A stretch of 64,000 bases of DNA from assembly GCA_033220425.1 (NCBI GenBank), contig CM065647.1:620001-684000 (forward strand), given 5' to 3'. The first letter of the stretch is position 1. Every line of letters begins with the position of its first letter. The DNA is from Lepraria neglecta (taxonomy: Eukaryota; Ascomycota; Lecanoromycetes; Lecanorales; Stereocaulaceae). The notes beneath the pieces were generated by a model. The model was not told where the DNA came from, did no database searches, and saw only the letters and a program-made list of their open reading frames with translations. This document shows, one piece after another, positions 31,945 through 44,386 of the stretch. The translations under genes and the position numbers were made by a program.

Positions 31945-33689
31945 TCATTTTTGATAATTTCTAGAAAATGCTTCGTTCCTCCACCTCTTTTCACCAGCTA
32001 GAATCGTGAACTCCTTGATCCATCCAAGAGCCATACCACTGCAAATGGGTATCCTCCTGCTTGATATCTCGGCCCTTTTCGAGGTCAGCATCGGGTGCAG
32101 CAACTGAGACATCAGCAGTTTCTGTTCTCCCGTTCGTTTCGGGGTCACTATCCAAAGAGGCAGCTGAACTGATAGCCGCCTCCCGCAATCCTCAAGATCA
32201 TCAACCGAAGAAGCAGCTGAGCCAGTATCCTCGCTCATGCCTAATCTCCCTGCACGACACGTTTTCCAGAAGCCGACCATATAACACATCTTCGGCCAGC
32301 AATACCCCGGATGGAAAACCGGTAAAAAAGGGCCGCTGTTGCACACATCATGCTATCGCAAGCAATGAACGCGTTCTGATTCTGCATGAGTGAACTACCC
32401 CAGCCGCCTTTTGTTAGGACCACGCGGTAGACACACAGTGTGAGGATGGCGAGGAAGGCGGTGGTGACTGCGGACGGGAAAAGTGTGGAGCGATCGAAAA
32501 TCGCAGAGCGAAGAGAGAGCGGAGGTTGATCGTCATCAAATGTTTCCTCCTCGGAACCTGGCTTGTTGGGTAGGATTATAAAATATCGCACGGCGAGGAC
32601 AACCATCATCGTGGCGAAAGATCCCAGGGCAACCAGTTGCATAACCGTAGCGAAGAAGACGAGAAAACTCCCAATGTCCAACTGCGGCGAAACCTTGTTC
32701 TCGTAGAAAGCAAACACGACACCTATTGCCTGCAGTACCACCGAAAAGTACTCGACGACCACGAAGAGGTAATAGGGAGAGTACCAGTGGCCGTAATCTG
32801 GATCGAACGTTCTTACGGCCTCGTCGGATATATATAGATTCCCAGATTCAGCAGCGCTGGACCGAAGTTGAAGAGAACAGTTTGTAGAATCACGCAGGTG
32901 GTGGACCATGGGTTTTCGATGAGGAAGTAGCGGAAAACATAGGCTAATATCTCCGCAACGTAGCCGAAGGACATGCCGAGGGTGAAGGCCCATGTTTTAT
33001 ATTTGATGCCTAGGAAGATGTTCGCCTGCAGAACGGCCCAGCTAATGACTATGTTGTTTCCGATTTCTATTTCGTGAGATGACACAGAATCCCAAAGGGT
33101 GAGAGGGCTGCCGATGAACTGTAAAACAACAGTGAGGTAGTCGATAGCACCGAAGAGGTGTTGGTAAGTTTTCGGATGAAGCAAGCACCCGTGCGTAGAG
33201 CGAGCCAACATGTATTTCTCAAGGAGAAGGTAGATGCTTCTTAGAAAGCAAAGGGGTGCCATGGCGAGGGCGCAATATTGCAAGCCGAGTCCGAGGTCTG
33301 AGAACAGGTTTTGGTAGATTATGACTTGGCCTAATGTATCCCATTATTTCCATTACGCAGCCGCCAGTCATCCAGGAGCCGAAACCTTCGGTCGTGTATC
33401 TCATGCTCCACGCCAAGTTCACAACAGGTACGAGAGGGAATAGGGCCAGGAAGATAGCAGTTGCTGGGAAGGAGGGAGAGTAGCCGTATGGTGACCACTC
33501 GACTGGACAAGCTGTTGTGACATAGGTGATTGTGCTGAAGCCCCTGTAGATGAAAGTTTGAGGAACTGTGTTGTCGATGAATGGTATGTGGACGTGCAAA
33601 AGAGAATGGAGTCTGCGCCTTATATAAACGGAATGAGGCTGGTTTTCGAAAGTGAAGCATACGGTGTTGAAGAAATAATTCCCAGCCAT
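31945..33689 (-). pseudogene. RTA1-like membrane protein pseudogene with an internal duplication
   Basis: Minus-strand frames carry RTA1/RSB1-family landmarks. The N-terminal part has SPYGYSPSFPATAIFLALF and SWMTGGCVMEIMGYI. A second frame has LQYCALAMAPLCFLRSIYLL, AIDYLTVVLQFIG and then again YVAEILAYVFRYFL and LFNFGPALLNLGIYI. A third has VVEYFSVVLQAIG, LDIGSFLVFFATVMQ and, after another shift, FHPGYCW. The TM2-TM5 block therefore occurs twice. Frame breaks lie near 33345, 32835 (in a TATATATA run) and 32325 (in a T6 run). RTA1-like proteins are seven-helix lipid exporters or stress-resistance factors. As read, no full-length protein can be made; assembly indels in the runs are an alternative. 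Confidence 0.65.
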
Positions 33690-34190
33690 TTCGATAGTAT
33701 TGCCACTGGCAGGTCAGATGCTCATCTCGATTGAATAAGATAACGGAGGCTGATGGGGTCTTTAAGGTTGGATTTGAAAGATGTAATGCATGCTAACTTC
33801 GTTTGCTGTCTGACACTTTTAGCTAATATATCCAATGAATACAACGCTTCTTGCATGCTCAAATGCCTAGCCATTTTCATATGCCTAATCCTGCGAATGG
33901 AGAACCGGTATCAACGGCCGAGAGCCATGAAACTCTACGTAAAAATCCTCCTAAAACGGTTCCTCGATGTTTTCGGCATCAATCTCAAACCCATACCACT
34001 CCAGGTGCGAATCCACCCGCTGCGCCTCCCCAATATTTTCAATATCAATATCCGAAGTAGCGGGTAAAACATTGACCACGCCTGCTCTCCGATTCCGCTC
34101 GAGGTTGGTATCTAAAGGCGTAAATGGAATGTCAAACTAGGAATAGCTAGAAAAAAGGCTTAGGTAAGAGTAATTCGACGCATCAGCGTG

Positions 34191-35884
34191 TTACGCTGGC
34201 TCCACATCGAACATCGTAGCAAGCCTTAACAGCTGCAAATTCAGCCACTCGCGCTGGCCTGCTCGTAAGTATCTAGCCACGTTCATAGTTTCTTTCAAAG
34301 GGGCAAACAAATACCAACCACCGTAAGCACAAGCAGTCGTATGATGTGCTTTTGAAGCTGTACAGCCTGGAAGGCTAGGATACTCGACCTTCATCTCGTA
34401 GAGCGGCCCAGGTGTTGTACGACTACCGAGGCTGAAAGGTATACTAGCAGAGATGCCATCGACCAGTCGCTGTATGGTCCTCATAGCTGCAACACAGGAA
34501 TCATTGGAACCCAAGCGAGCGACCAGACCAAGAACCTTCAACCGTACAACCCTCCAGTCATTGAAAGTGCTACAGATCATGATGTCTGGGTAAATGTCGC
34601 ACTTATCCCCATACATTCCTGCATCAATGACGCTTTGGGGAATATCATCAGCTGAGACTGAATGCGGTATCCAGTGCACAGGTATCATCTCGATCCATTT
34701 CGCAAGGTTTGCGTCTACAGCCTTGGCGCGAGTAAGAAGCTCATGGGGCTCGTTCAACACTTCTCCTCGGCCGTTCAACTCTTGAGTGATATCTATGATC
34801 AGCGAAGATGGTTGATTTGCTGCAGTGGCAAGCAGATTTGCTACATCGACTGATATGAGATCGAGCAGCGCAGCGGGGCTTTGAGGTAGAGTGTCGCTGT
34901 CTTCCCATATACCCGAGGTAGTATCGATTGGCAGAGAGAATTGAATTGCCCTGAAGATCTGGAAAACGTTATTAGGGAAACCGTCAGAACGGTCTTGTTT
35001 GACTTACAATGTTATTCCTCACAGCTATTACCAGTTTTTTGACCAGCTCATTGGTTTGTCCGCTTAGACGTTGTTTGATCAAAGCAGCAGCACCATTGAA
35101 GTGTCTTGGGGATGATATTCGGGCGTTCATGGCGCTGATGGAAGCCTGGAAAGATTTGAGACAGTGTAGTCTAGACGGAACGCAAATTCGATTGTTGTTA
35201 AATCACTATACCTCATAAAATCCAAGCAGACACACAGCCATCAACGTCTCATCAGATGTGCTCTCGACTGGGTCTTGCAAAGCTAATATCGTCGCTTTCA
35301 GAGCCTTAGCGTGGAACGGAAAAGCAGGCGTCTCGACATCCTTCAGTCTCCGTTCCCACTTGCCGAAGAGAACATAAGACGCTGCCGTGAGGGAAAGCGA
35401 AAGTGGTGAATTCTGTTTGAGATTGCCGAACAGAAGTGGTAGTAGCTCGAGGAAACCTCTATCGGCTGAAGTATCTCGAGGATAAAATACGAACGTGGAG
35501 ACGAAGAAAGAGAGTGCATGGGTCTCCTCGGCTTCGGCCAAAGAAGATAATATAGCGGTGCTGGACGGAGACCATTGCCTGGGCTGTGCCTCAGATACTT
35601 GGGTCTCTCTCGTCTTTTTCTGTCTCCTTTCAACCTGTAGTTTTGCAGTTTGGTTCTGGTCTCGCAAAACTAGATCAAACCCATCGGTATAGCCAGAACA
35701 GACACGATTTGCTTTTACGCATTTGCCACACGCGGGCCTAACTTCGTCGCACTGTCCCAGGTAAGTTGGCATTGCTAGGAACAAAGGAACTGAGAGAATG
35801 AGTACGATCGAGGAACTTTTCTACCTTGACATGACGTTGCTTGCATGCTTGACAAGCTCCGCTGGGCTTTCCAGTATGCGGCAT
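34191..35884 (-). CDS. Zn(II)2Cys6 fungal transcription factor
   Basis: Four exons, 35884-35825, 35751-35212, 35145-35008 and 34958-34191, give 501 residues with all phases consistent. The binuclear zinc cluster spans the first splice: GACQACKQRHVK joins CDEVRPACGKCVKANRVC, giving the spacing C-x2-C-x6-C-x6-C-x2-C-x6-C. The N-terminal domain binds DNA; a basic linker (RRQKKTRETQ) follows. The remainder is the helical regulatory region of this class (FFVSTFVFYPRD, AASYVLFGKWERRL, CLLGFYEA, FNGAAALIKQR, LPGCTASKAHHTTACAYGGW). No biosynthetic cluster or obvious target lies next to it, so its regulon is unknown. The start is chosen because it is the only ATG preceding the first Cys pair. Confidence 0.85.
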
Positions 35885-36353
35885 ATTCTAGACGAGGAGA
35901 TCGCTCATACATCAGGCCACTTTGGTTGAAGCTAGACTTGCTCAGAGACTCAAAGGTCCGCCATAATTCAAGTACTTCTACAACGCTAAATGACAAGTAG
36001 AGCTGGAAGAATACGACGCGAAGACTGGCTTTCATGACGTGGTATGGAGCAAACAGTGTGGCAACCAACACGCTGCAGATAGAGGAAGTCTTGGCATTCT
36101 CCACACATCCATGTAAGCAATCGATGTCTACGAGCATACAATGGCACTTGATACGTACAGAATTAGCCTGAGTGCAGCACAATTAATTTAGGTGCGGGAA
36201 TGACAAGGCTTTCGTAATGCTATCTAAGTTCCGACATAACTCAATAATTCAAACGCTCCCCAGCCAGCACTCCATCCATGTCATACAGATCTCTCAAACT
36301 CATACGTACAGTAGAGGACAGTATGGCTCAAAGCCAGTGATAATGGTAAAACA
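35885..36353. other. Intergenic, promoter of the Zn2Cys6 gene
   Basis: The minus frame at 35775-36182 spans the zinc-cluster exon in another frame and is not a gene. Nothing else is recognisable. Confidence 0.35.
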
Positions 36354-37533
36354 CTAGTGCTTGACCTGCTCATGAGCCATCCTCACCATCTTCACAAAGT
36401 CATCCCCCATAATCAACCTGAGTTCCCCAACAACCACCATGAAGAACATGATAGTAGTAGCGACCTGAATAGTAATGATCTTGGCATAAAGCTTGATCAA
36501 CCTGATTCTTGCGGATCGATCGAATGTCTTCCATGCATCAAGCATACCCACAGCACCGCTACCTCCGAGGATCTCTGGCTTGGCCTTTCCACCGAAGGTG
36601 CGGTCGAATGGAACAATGGACTCGTCCTCCTCTGGGAGCATAGAAGCTTGCACACGCTTGAGGGTCACGTCTGCGGGGATGACGACGAGGACGATCGTGG
36701 CAATTCCAGTAAGAGCGACCATCAAGAGCTGGAGACAGGCGAGTTTCTTTTGGCTCTCATCGCCTTGGCGGTTCATGGTATTGGCGAACGTGGCGAAAAG
36801 GGTAGTAGGCACGTAGATAGCGGCTTGTTGGGCGATGGCCAGGATGGCAGTCGGAATGATGATGTTCTTGCGAGCTTGAATGGAAGGGAAGCGGCGGTAC
36901 CAAGCCTTTTCGCTTGGGTTGGAAATAACGATGTGAGTCCAGGTCATTTGGAGGCGGCAGAGGGCAACGCTTGTGATGATGGCGATGATCGGACGGTATA
37001 TGCCACTGGATGCGAAGAGGTTGGTGATGAGGCTGTGGACGATGTGGTAGATGAGTGCTACGTGGAGGCCACGGAAGGCAGCTCCACATCCACCGACAGA
37101 CTGGATGTGTTTGAGTGCTGTTCGCATCTTTGAGGTAATGGGCTTCTGCTTGACGAGGAAGAGGTCGGCTTCAAGGGGTGTCATTCCTGCAGTCTTTTGG
37201 TCGAGGAGGGGAGCATCGACTTCGTCGGCGGAGTCCACCTTGAAGGAGGTTGCGGTTGGAGTTTCAATCATGGTGAGGGTCGCAATAACATCGCCGTAGG
37301 TGTAGGAAACCTAGAAATGTTGGATCAGTCTCTAGGCTTATCGAGATTCAAGAGCATCATAGACTTACGACAGAGACCATGGCTAGGTAGAGAACACCAG
37401 TGACCCAGATGAGCACCATGCCCCACAAGGCGATCTGCTTGATTTGATCTTCATTGTTGTCCTGGGGCGAATTGTAGTGTTCTTGGGTTGCCTCGACCAC
37501 ACGACGCACGAGACTGTGTGCGATGCCTGACAT
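36354..37533 (-). CDS. Conserved multi-pass membrane protein of unknown function
   Basis: Exons 37533-37369 and 37310-36354 (58-nt intron, GTAAGT...TTCTAG, phase 0) give 373 residues. Hydrophobic segments appear near residues 35-55 (IALWGMVLIWVTGVLYLAMV), 120-165, 195-215 (IIIPTAILAIAQQAAIYVPT), 240-260 (LMVALTGIATIVLVVIPADV) and 330-352 (IITIQVATTIMFFMVVVGEL), so about five to six helices. Between them lie charged loops with DRTFGGKAKPEI and LDAWKTFDRSARIRLIKLYAK. Similar ascomycete proteins are often annotated, I think wrongly, as ubiquitin-related; I see no ubiquitin-pathway motif. The antisense 258-codon frame is a shadow. Confidence 0.8.
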
Positions 37534-38319
37534 GGCGTTAAGACCTCGTTGAGAGGTCAACAAACAATGAAATAAGGATTCAAGTACAGAAGGAGATGAA
37601 AGAGGTTGCAGTCCGATAAAAAGGAGGAAGTGGACAGGTTATGAAGGAGTGGAGGATTGAGAAGGATGAGCTGACATCCAGGCAGACACCAACATCACCA
37701 GAAGGGGCGCGGTTCGCCTATCGCGTTGATGTCATTGGCTCGGTGGCATTCCGGATTGGCGCTAAACCGTTTTAGTGGCTCGGCACAACCGTTGAGCCGT
37801 TTTGCTATTCTTGGCAGAGGAGGTCCAGTACGTACGATTTACGAACGCCGTCTAAGGTAACATAGTGCCATCTGCCACCAGCTCACTCAACGTACGACGG
37901 AACGCTGCTCCTCTGACAGAGCAGCTGGGTGCTCGAAGCAATTGCGGCAATTTGCTCTGTCAGTGATGAGCTCTCACTCCCAAGCGACCAAATGATCTAC
38001 GTTCATCCTTCAAATGTTAAGAGACCTAGTAATATTGGTCATTTGTTTTCATCGAGAGTGGCTCCTGTGTGACGCGTCCTAGTCCTCCTCCAGGAACGAA
38101 CAGTACTACTGCCCCCCCGTGCCGGAAGATTCATCAATATTTGCCTCCATTCATCCATTCTCACGGTATTCTCTGGGACTTCAATGAGGCATCTCTACTA
38201 GCCGAGTCAGCCTGTTGATGCAAGTACTTTGAAAGGGTCTGAAATTGCCCCTGTGGTGTCTAGGCTTCACTTCGAAATCTTACTCTTGTTCACAATTACC
38301 CATTTTATATCTTTAAAAT
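37534..38319. promoter_or_regulatory. Divergent intergenic region with a hairpin
   Basis: This separates the divergent membrane-protein and thiolase-like genes. A perfect 11-bp inverted repeat, CTGACAGAGCA at 37913-37923 and TGCTCTGTCAG at 37953-37963, encloses a 29-bp loop that itself contains a smaller CAATTGC/GCAATT palindrome. It could be a regulatory palindrome or a cruciform; no protein-binding assignment is made. Confidence 0.35.
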
Positions 38320-40317
38320 ATGGCCACCGGCCAAAAGACACCAGTTGTTATTGCCATTGGCGAAAGCAAAAATAGACCACAGAAGGTCGAGGACGCTATT
38401 GAACCTATGCAACTCATGCTACAAGCAACCCTGAAAGCGCTGAAAGACGCGGGCTTAGCCGCTATTGCCGAGAAGGAGCTCCAGTCAAACATTGATAGTA
38501 TCTCTGTCGTCGCCACATGGACTTGGCCTTATGCTGACTTACCTGGCCTGCTTTCACAAAAGTTGGGCATTCAACCTCAGCACACAGTTTATAGCGAGCA
38601 GGGAGGCAATCAGCCGATGAAGCTTGTCGATGAAGCAGCTCGGAGAATTTTGAAAGGGGAAAGTAAGGTTGCAGTTGTTACTGGCGGGGAAGCTTTGGCC
38701 TCGTGTAAGTAAACTTAAGCCTATCAGAAGACGAAGAAGAAGGAGAAAAGGTGCTGATGCTCAAGGTAACCGGTAGTGAGCGCATGTGCTACTGCCAAAC
38801 GGATGCCTCCTGCTGGCTGGACATCGCCTGATGCAGGGGTCAAGGCGGCATCTCCCTTGAAAATCTCGAACTTTGGCAAAAGTATGGGCTTCCACGCTTT
38901 GATATCATAAACCTGTGTTCACTGATAGTCGCGGCGCTGCAGGCATTGGCACGCTTCATTCAATAGGCCTACCTCTCCATGTTTATCCGCTGTACGAGAA
39001 CGCCTTTAGGGCTCATCGCGGGCAATCGATAGAGCAGAATAACACGGAGTCAGCTCAGTTGTATGCTGAGTTTGCCAAAGTCGCCGAGCACAACCAGTTC
39101 TCTTGGAATTACGGACAGCCTGCGCCGACTGCAGGGACGATTTCTACTGTAACGAAAAACAACCGGATGATTTGCTTTCCCTGTAAATTTTTTCCCACCC
39201 TAATATACGTCTTTTTTGGCCAAATACTAATTCAGGCCCAGATCCGCTTTTAATGAATGCATTTAACAATGTCAATCTTGCTGGAAGCTGTATCCTGACC
39301 TCGACTGAGTACGCTAAAGAGCTTGGTGTCCCTGAGAGCAAATGGATCTACCCACTAGGTGGGGCCGGTACACAAGACTCTGACAGCTGTAGGTGCCTGA
39401 CACCCTCATATTTGTGGGTGTGCAATAAAAAGGCTGATGACTACGGCCATACAGTCTGGGAACGTCCGGATTACTATTCCAGTCCCTCTATTTCACGCTC
39501 ACTGGACGCCTGCCTAGAGATTTCTGGCCTAGCTAAGGAGCAGATCGATCTATTTGACTTTTACTCGTATGTGAATATACAATTTCCCAACTGCAACTTG
39601 CATCTTGACCATCAGAACAGCTGTTTTCCCATCGTTCCAAAACTCGCATGCCAACATCTCGGGCTACCTTTGACAAAGTCCCCAAAGCCCATCACACTCT
39701 TGGGAGGACTGACCTCCTTCGGTGGGGCAGGCAATAATTATTCAATGCATGTAAGCCATACTCAAATATCTGAGCGATCATATGGCAAGTCCACTGACTT
39801 CTGCCCAGTCTCTAACAGCAATGGTGCGAGAGCTGAGGAACGGAAATGGCCAGCATGGCTTGATTCTTGCCAATGGCGGAGTACTGACCTATCAGCATGT
39901 CGTCTGTCTCTCCACACGTCCAAGACGAGATGGTTCCGCATACCCGGATAGGAATCCTTTACCACCTTATGTGAAAGATGTACCGGTCCCATCAATCAGT
40001 GCTCAGCCCGAAGGCGAAGCCGTTGTTGAAGTGAGTGGTTTCTCCAGCTTGGACCAAAATCTTATGTAAACACTGTGCTAATCGTGAATGGCCAGACCTA
40101 CACGGTTGAGTTCAATCGCAATGGGGCTCCATCGAAAGGCTTCATCGTAGGCCGCCTCACCAGTAATAACCACCGATTCGTTGCCAATACCAGCGATGCA
40201 AGGAGCTTGGAACAGCTTTCGAGCGGAACCAGAGAGCCGATAGGTAGAACTGGCTGGGTCAAAAGTGATGACCTGGGGAGAAATTTGTTTGTATTTGGCG
40301 ATCTGTCGAGGTTGTAG
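38320..40317 (+). CDS. Thiolase-like protein (fungal acetyl-CoA acetyltransferase family)
   Basis: Eight exons: 38320-38704, 38777-38881, 38943-39182, 39242-39388, 39455-39566, 39621-39750, 39809-40030 and 40096-40317. All phases agree, giving 520 residues and removing every apparent stop. Landmarks of the type-1 thiolase-like/SCP2-thiolase branch are PVVIAIGESKNRPQKVEDAI, EAARRILKGESKVAVVTGGE, LHSIGLPLHVYPLYENAFRA, FPYPLLMNAF, WIYPLGGAGTQDSDSFWERP, DLFDFYSCFPIVPKLACQHL and LLGGLTSFGGAGNNYSMH. The Cys in FYSCFPIVP and the GGAGNNYSMH block are the expected active-site surroundings. The family is presumed to act on acyl-CoA, possibly in peroxisomal beta-oxidation, but no clear PTS1 ends the protein (LSRL). 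Substrate is unproven. Confidence 0.88.
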
Positions 40318-40668
40318 GCTGAAGGTATCTTGACCGGCTATATTACACTTATTAGCTATAGGATACTAGGAAGAGGCTACTGTTCGAAACACGAGACGGA
40401 GCACCGAAACTTATCTAATTAGCGCCGATTATCTGAATCGTCAAAGTAGCTCACAAAGTAGGGGTATCCGTAGAGTTCTAAACACAACCAAGCCCGACAT
40501 TACAATCTTGTTCCCCGCCTCCAGGACATTCTGGCAGCTACCATCAACATCAATCGACCTGTTATTCTAGCTAAAACGAAACTCATTGGTCCATCTAGAA
40601 CTTGTTGACAATTTGAGTTAGGAATGTAAGGTCCTTGATTCGAAAGGAGTTGCAAATGTAGAATTTGC
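40318..40668. other. Intergenic stretch, nothing recognised
   Basis: This runs from the thiolase-like stop to the next open frame. It probably holds the unresolved 5' end, including the true start, of the gene that follows. Confidence 0.35.
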
Positions 40669-42655
40669 TTGACCCGAATATTCTGGACTTTTGATGAATC
40701 TCAGGTTCCTTCTGTCACCTGTGATCTCACTTATTCCGATTCCACTCGACTCTTTCGCGGATTGGAGCAGCAACAAACACGACAACATGGCCGTAGAAAA
40801 TCTACCCCCCGGTTCAGGCCTACAGATCTAGAGCCGCTGCGCCCGGCGGACGATCAAAGTCTTAGCGAGCTCGATACAGAGTCACTTAGTGAATACAGCA
40901 AAGGTAACAGAGGCTTCGATGGATTCTCTCCAAATAAGACGAACTCTCAAATTTCTCCAGATCAACCAGAAACATCTTCCAGTCATTCGACACATACAAG
41001 TCCTCGCCCTGTATCTGAGATAACCCAAATTCAAGATCAAGAGAGCAACGACGCAGTCACGTCAGGCGACCCTAAGTGGAATTTGGCGCAGACGATGCTC
41101 ATACTCTACCCACAATCACCCGAAATTCGGATCACGAGAGCCGCGAAACAGCCATTTCAGTCAATAGTGCATTTTGAATGTGGCTCAGACGATGCTTATA
41201 ATTCATCCTCTTTAACCAATAATCGGGACCGAAAGAGCAAGACCTCAGCAATGCCAGCCAAGAGTGAAGTGGATCCTGCCCACGATGATGTTCACACTGT
41301 GTCCAATCCGCCACCTCACGATCGAACCCCACGCCAGAATATTCTACTACACAACTCACATTGTCATGGTAATGACAGCATCAACTCGGCAATGATTCCA
41401 CCGCCGCGGCCGCCGCCACCACAATCTCCGTCGCAGAAACGTCACAGAGGGAACTCTGCCCATGATGCATTTGCGCCATCTGGTTCATCTAGGTACCAAA
41501 ACCGAAACCCTAACTATCGGCACCAGAGCTACAATGGTACATCGCAATACTCGACTCGTGAAGGAAATGGCAGGATGAGCGGATCGATGGGCCCGCCAGC
41601 CCCTAAATCAATGGACTTTGACCCTGTCTTGCTCAATTCCGCGTACGATCCGGCAAATTCACCCAACAAACAGTCTTCACGCCCTCGCCATCAATGGAAT
41701 AAACTCGACTATCACCTGAAACCCCCCAACCCTAGTAGCAAAGACCTCAAAGACTCTGAAACGCAAAGCGAAGACGCCTTCGATCAAGACGACGTCAACA
41801 TGAGCCTCGCTGTTCTGATGGAGTTGGCCAGTGATCTGTCACTGCTGAGGTCCTTCCTATGCCTCTACAAACAATTCGACACTCATCTCGGAGGTGAGAC
41901 TCTCCAATCAAAGATCACACTCACCTTATACTAACATCCACAGATTCCGTATCAGGCATTCACCACAAAGGATTCATCGACCGCGTCGCCCAAACCCTCA
42001 ATCGAATCGACTTCAACGTACGACACATTAGTAAACTGAGAGAGGAGAGACAACTCGGTACTATGGAGCCGGGAAAATTAGAGGAGACAGGATCGAGGAT
42101 TACTGAGTGGTTCAATTCGAAGGTACGGCGCCTCTACAACGTCATGAGCGAGAAGGTGGACATGTGCAACGATGTGGCGAGAAATAATTGGGTCGCGAGG
42201 AAGAAGGCGATTTGGAACGATGTCATGGGCCACGTCTTGAAAGACCTTGAGGAGCTAGACCGGGTTGATAAAAAGGAAGTTGAGGATATGACTGGATTAT
42301 GGTAAGTGGTCCCCGAAAGATTTCGAACGACAAGACGGAGAAGAGAATTGCTGGGTCTCTACTCTACATCGATGTCAAAGCTCAGGAACAGCGGCATTGA
42401 TCTGAGTCGGAATCTCGGGCACTCTAGTAGAACCAGAGCACGACGCGTCATTGTAACTCTACCAAGTCGCAAGATGTGTGTCGGTAGCAAATGGGTGCTG
42501 CTCCTAAACTCGTCTGGTGACTCTCTCTAGATCCAATGCTAATTCCAAAATTCTACAGGGTGAAACGCTGGCAGCAATATTCGGCGCTGTCCCAAGATAC
42601 ATTAAAGGAAATCAATTGGATCGAGAATTTCGACAGCGAAAAGGGACAGAAGTGA
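40669..42655 (+). CDS. Hypothetical Ser/Pro-rich protein, 5' end unresolved
   Basis: Exons end at 41893, run 41944-42301, and resume at 42559-42655 with consistent phases; counted from the open frame at 40669 this is about 559 codons. The frame has no ATG before 41095, so an upstream exon or splice is likely. The N-terminal two-thirds are disordered (IPPPRPPPPQSPSQKRHR, TSSSHSTHTSPRP). The C-terminal third is helical: VLMELASDLSLLRSFLCLYK, GFIDRVAQTLNRIDFNVRHI, SKVRRLYNVMSEKVDMCNDV, ending VKRWQQYSALSQDTLKE. The 257-nt last intron is long for this genome and may hide a further exon. I recognise no family. Confidence 0.5.
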
Positions 42656-43481
42656 GCCAGGACAGGGGACAGTGTTTTCTGATAACTCCTCGGGATACTG
42701 GCAAGTGGATCGTGGAGATATTTGATGAAGGGAAGGCGCAGCAGTGAATTGGACAGCGAAATCTTGGTGATCAGTTCAGATTGGTCACTAGACAGTTGTT
42801 TGCCTGACTGACTGCCCTTGACAGATTCCCAGATTCCTTCTACTTTCCAATCTTTGTATGATAACGGATGACTGATGATTACAGAATGGCAATAGGCTGC
42901 AAATCATATGCACGTCCACTACTGGGGATGTTGTCTATGCATTGTTGATCCTCCTGTCCAGCATCTACCCGTCGTGCATAAACAACCTCCGATCTTACCT
43001 TTCGTGCAGCCACCTGCATCCCACCTGACTCAAAGCCATGCAGGGTCTCTTTTCACCGTCCCAAGTGACCAATAAGGCATTGATGCATTTCGACGTTTTC
43101 TCTCATCCGATGGAGAGCCTGACTACTAATGACGGTATTACCCTCGATAAGTTGATAGACGCAGGTTGTTTGCTATTGCAATGGGTATTTATGCATGCCG
43201 ATCTCTTCTGACTCCCAGGATGAATATTGGTCTCATCTTCCCGACCAGGCTTCTCGACACGTATTGCCAGCATTCCATATCACTACGAAGCACGCGAGGA
43301 TTTCATCCGGTTTCCTGAAATAAGGAATATCTGCATCCCGGCTTCTCGTCTGCCTTGCCGCCTGCTGCATACCCGAAAAGCGACCTCCCTCACAACCTAT
43401 GAACAGCCCACAACCCTTCCTACATTTGTCAACGTGGCCTCATCTTTCCCCCAGACCTCTGAAGATCTTCGCCAGGTCAGC
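42656..43481. other. Intergenic stretch, nothing recognised
   Basis: No supported coding sequence. The frame that opens at 43227 has no ATG before 43482. Confidence 0.35.
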
Positions 43482-44386
43482 ATGTCTTATCCTCAAAAGT
43501 CATCCAAGGCCATAAACCCTTACGTTTTCTACACAACCCGTCAACTCAAGAACAAAGGCCTCGTGCAAAACCTCGCCAAGTGTCGTCGCCCTCGCGCTAC
43601 TCCGCTGCCATCAAGGTCGTCTTCATCAAGCTTTGTGATCCCTTCCAAGGCCTTGGTACGGCGGAAATCTATCAATCTTGCGCCGGAGCGTTCATTCAGC
43701 TACAGCCCTGTCTATACCTCTCGAGCTACATACAGCGGCTACAAGGCCTCCACACCGATTGACACAACCGTCGCTCCGAGAGACTACTTCGACAAATAGC
43801 AGGATGATCACGACTATGATGAAGGAAGACTGATGACTGTGGAGGATGGGTCCACGATTATTGTCGCGCCTCCAGGGTCAGTCCGTACCATTGGCAGAAC
43901 GAAGCCCGGTGACGTCGTCACCCAGCGTAGAGGCTAGTTGACTCGGGCTCCAAGCGTTAGGGACTTACGTGTAGGATCTACCAACGAACGAGTGGAGAAG
44001 GGCCTAGGCAGTCCGTACTCCTGCAGATTCGAGTTGTATGGCCTTACGATCGGGATGCGCATGAGGAATCATCTACTGCACTTGATTGATGTGCTGCGGT
44101 TGTACCGGGATTTTGATAAGTGCAGCGGCTGTAAGCTGAGCTATTCCCAACCTCTATGGTGCAATACTGACATTCCGTTCCAGATGCCTACAATCCATCC
44201 ACGCACGAACAATTCTTCTCAATCATAGACATCCTCGTCCTCGAAGCCGAACAGCTCGCCAACCCACTAGCCGACTGGGCCGAACGGGGCCGCGACCAAC
44301 ACCAGCTGCGAAGGCTGGTCCACGCGGAATACGAGATGCGTAGGACATGGAGCCATCATTACAACTGGATGCATCTCAAGCCTTAG
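43482..44386 (+). pseudogene. Hypothetical gene with two in-frame TAG codons
   Basis: From the ATG at 43482 the frame is MSYPQKSSKAINPYVFYTTR and continues with a Ser/Arg-rich region to a TAG at 43797. It is open again (DDHDYDEGRLMTVEDGSTII, VAPPGSVRTIGRTKPGDVV) to a second TAG at 43935, then open to a 53-nt intron (44131-44183, GTAAGC...TTCCAG). The last exon ends at 44386 (EQFFSIIDILVLEAEQLANP, YEMRRTWSHHYNWMHLKP). Both TAG codons are consistent with CAG-to-TAG changes. The reading frame on both sides looks protein-coding, so this is either a young pseudogene or has unmodelled introns. I recognise no family. Confidence 0.45.

Noticed and set aside
36357-37133. 258-codon plus-strand frame
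   Set aside because: It is exactly antisense to the multi-pass membrane protein, which has a valid intron, membrane helices and a normal start; the plus frame has no recognisable features.
38700-40096. Thiolase-like gene first looked broken by several stops and frame changes
   Set aside because: Seven introns with proper GT...AG ends and matching phases remove every stop and restore the family sequence, so it is intact.
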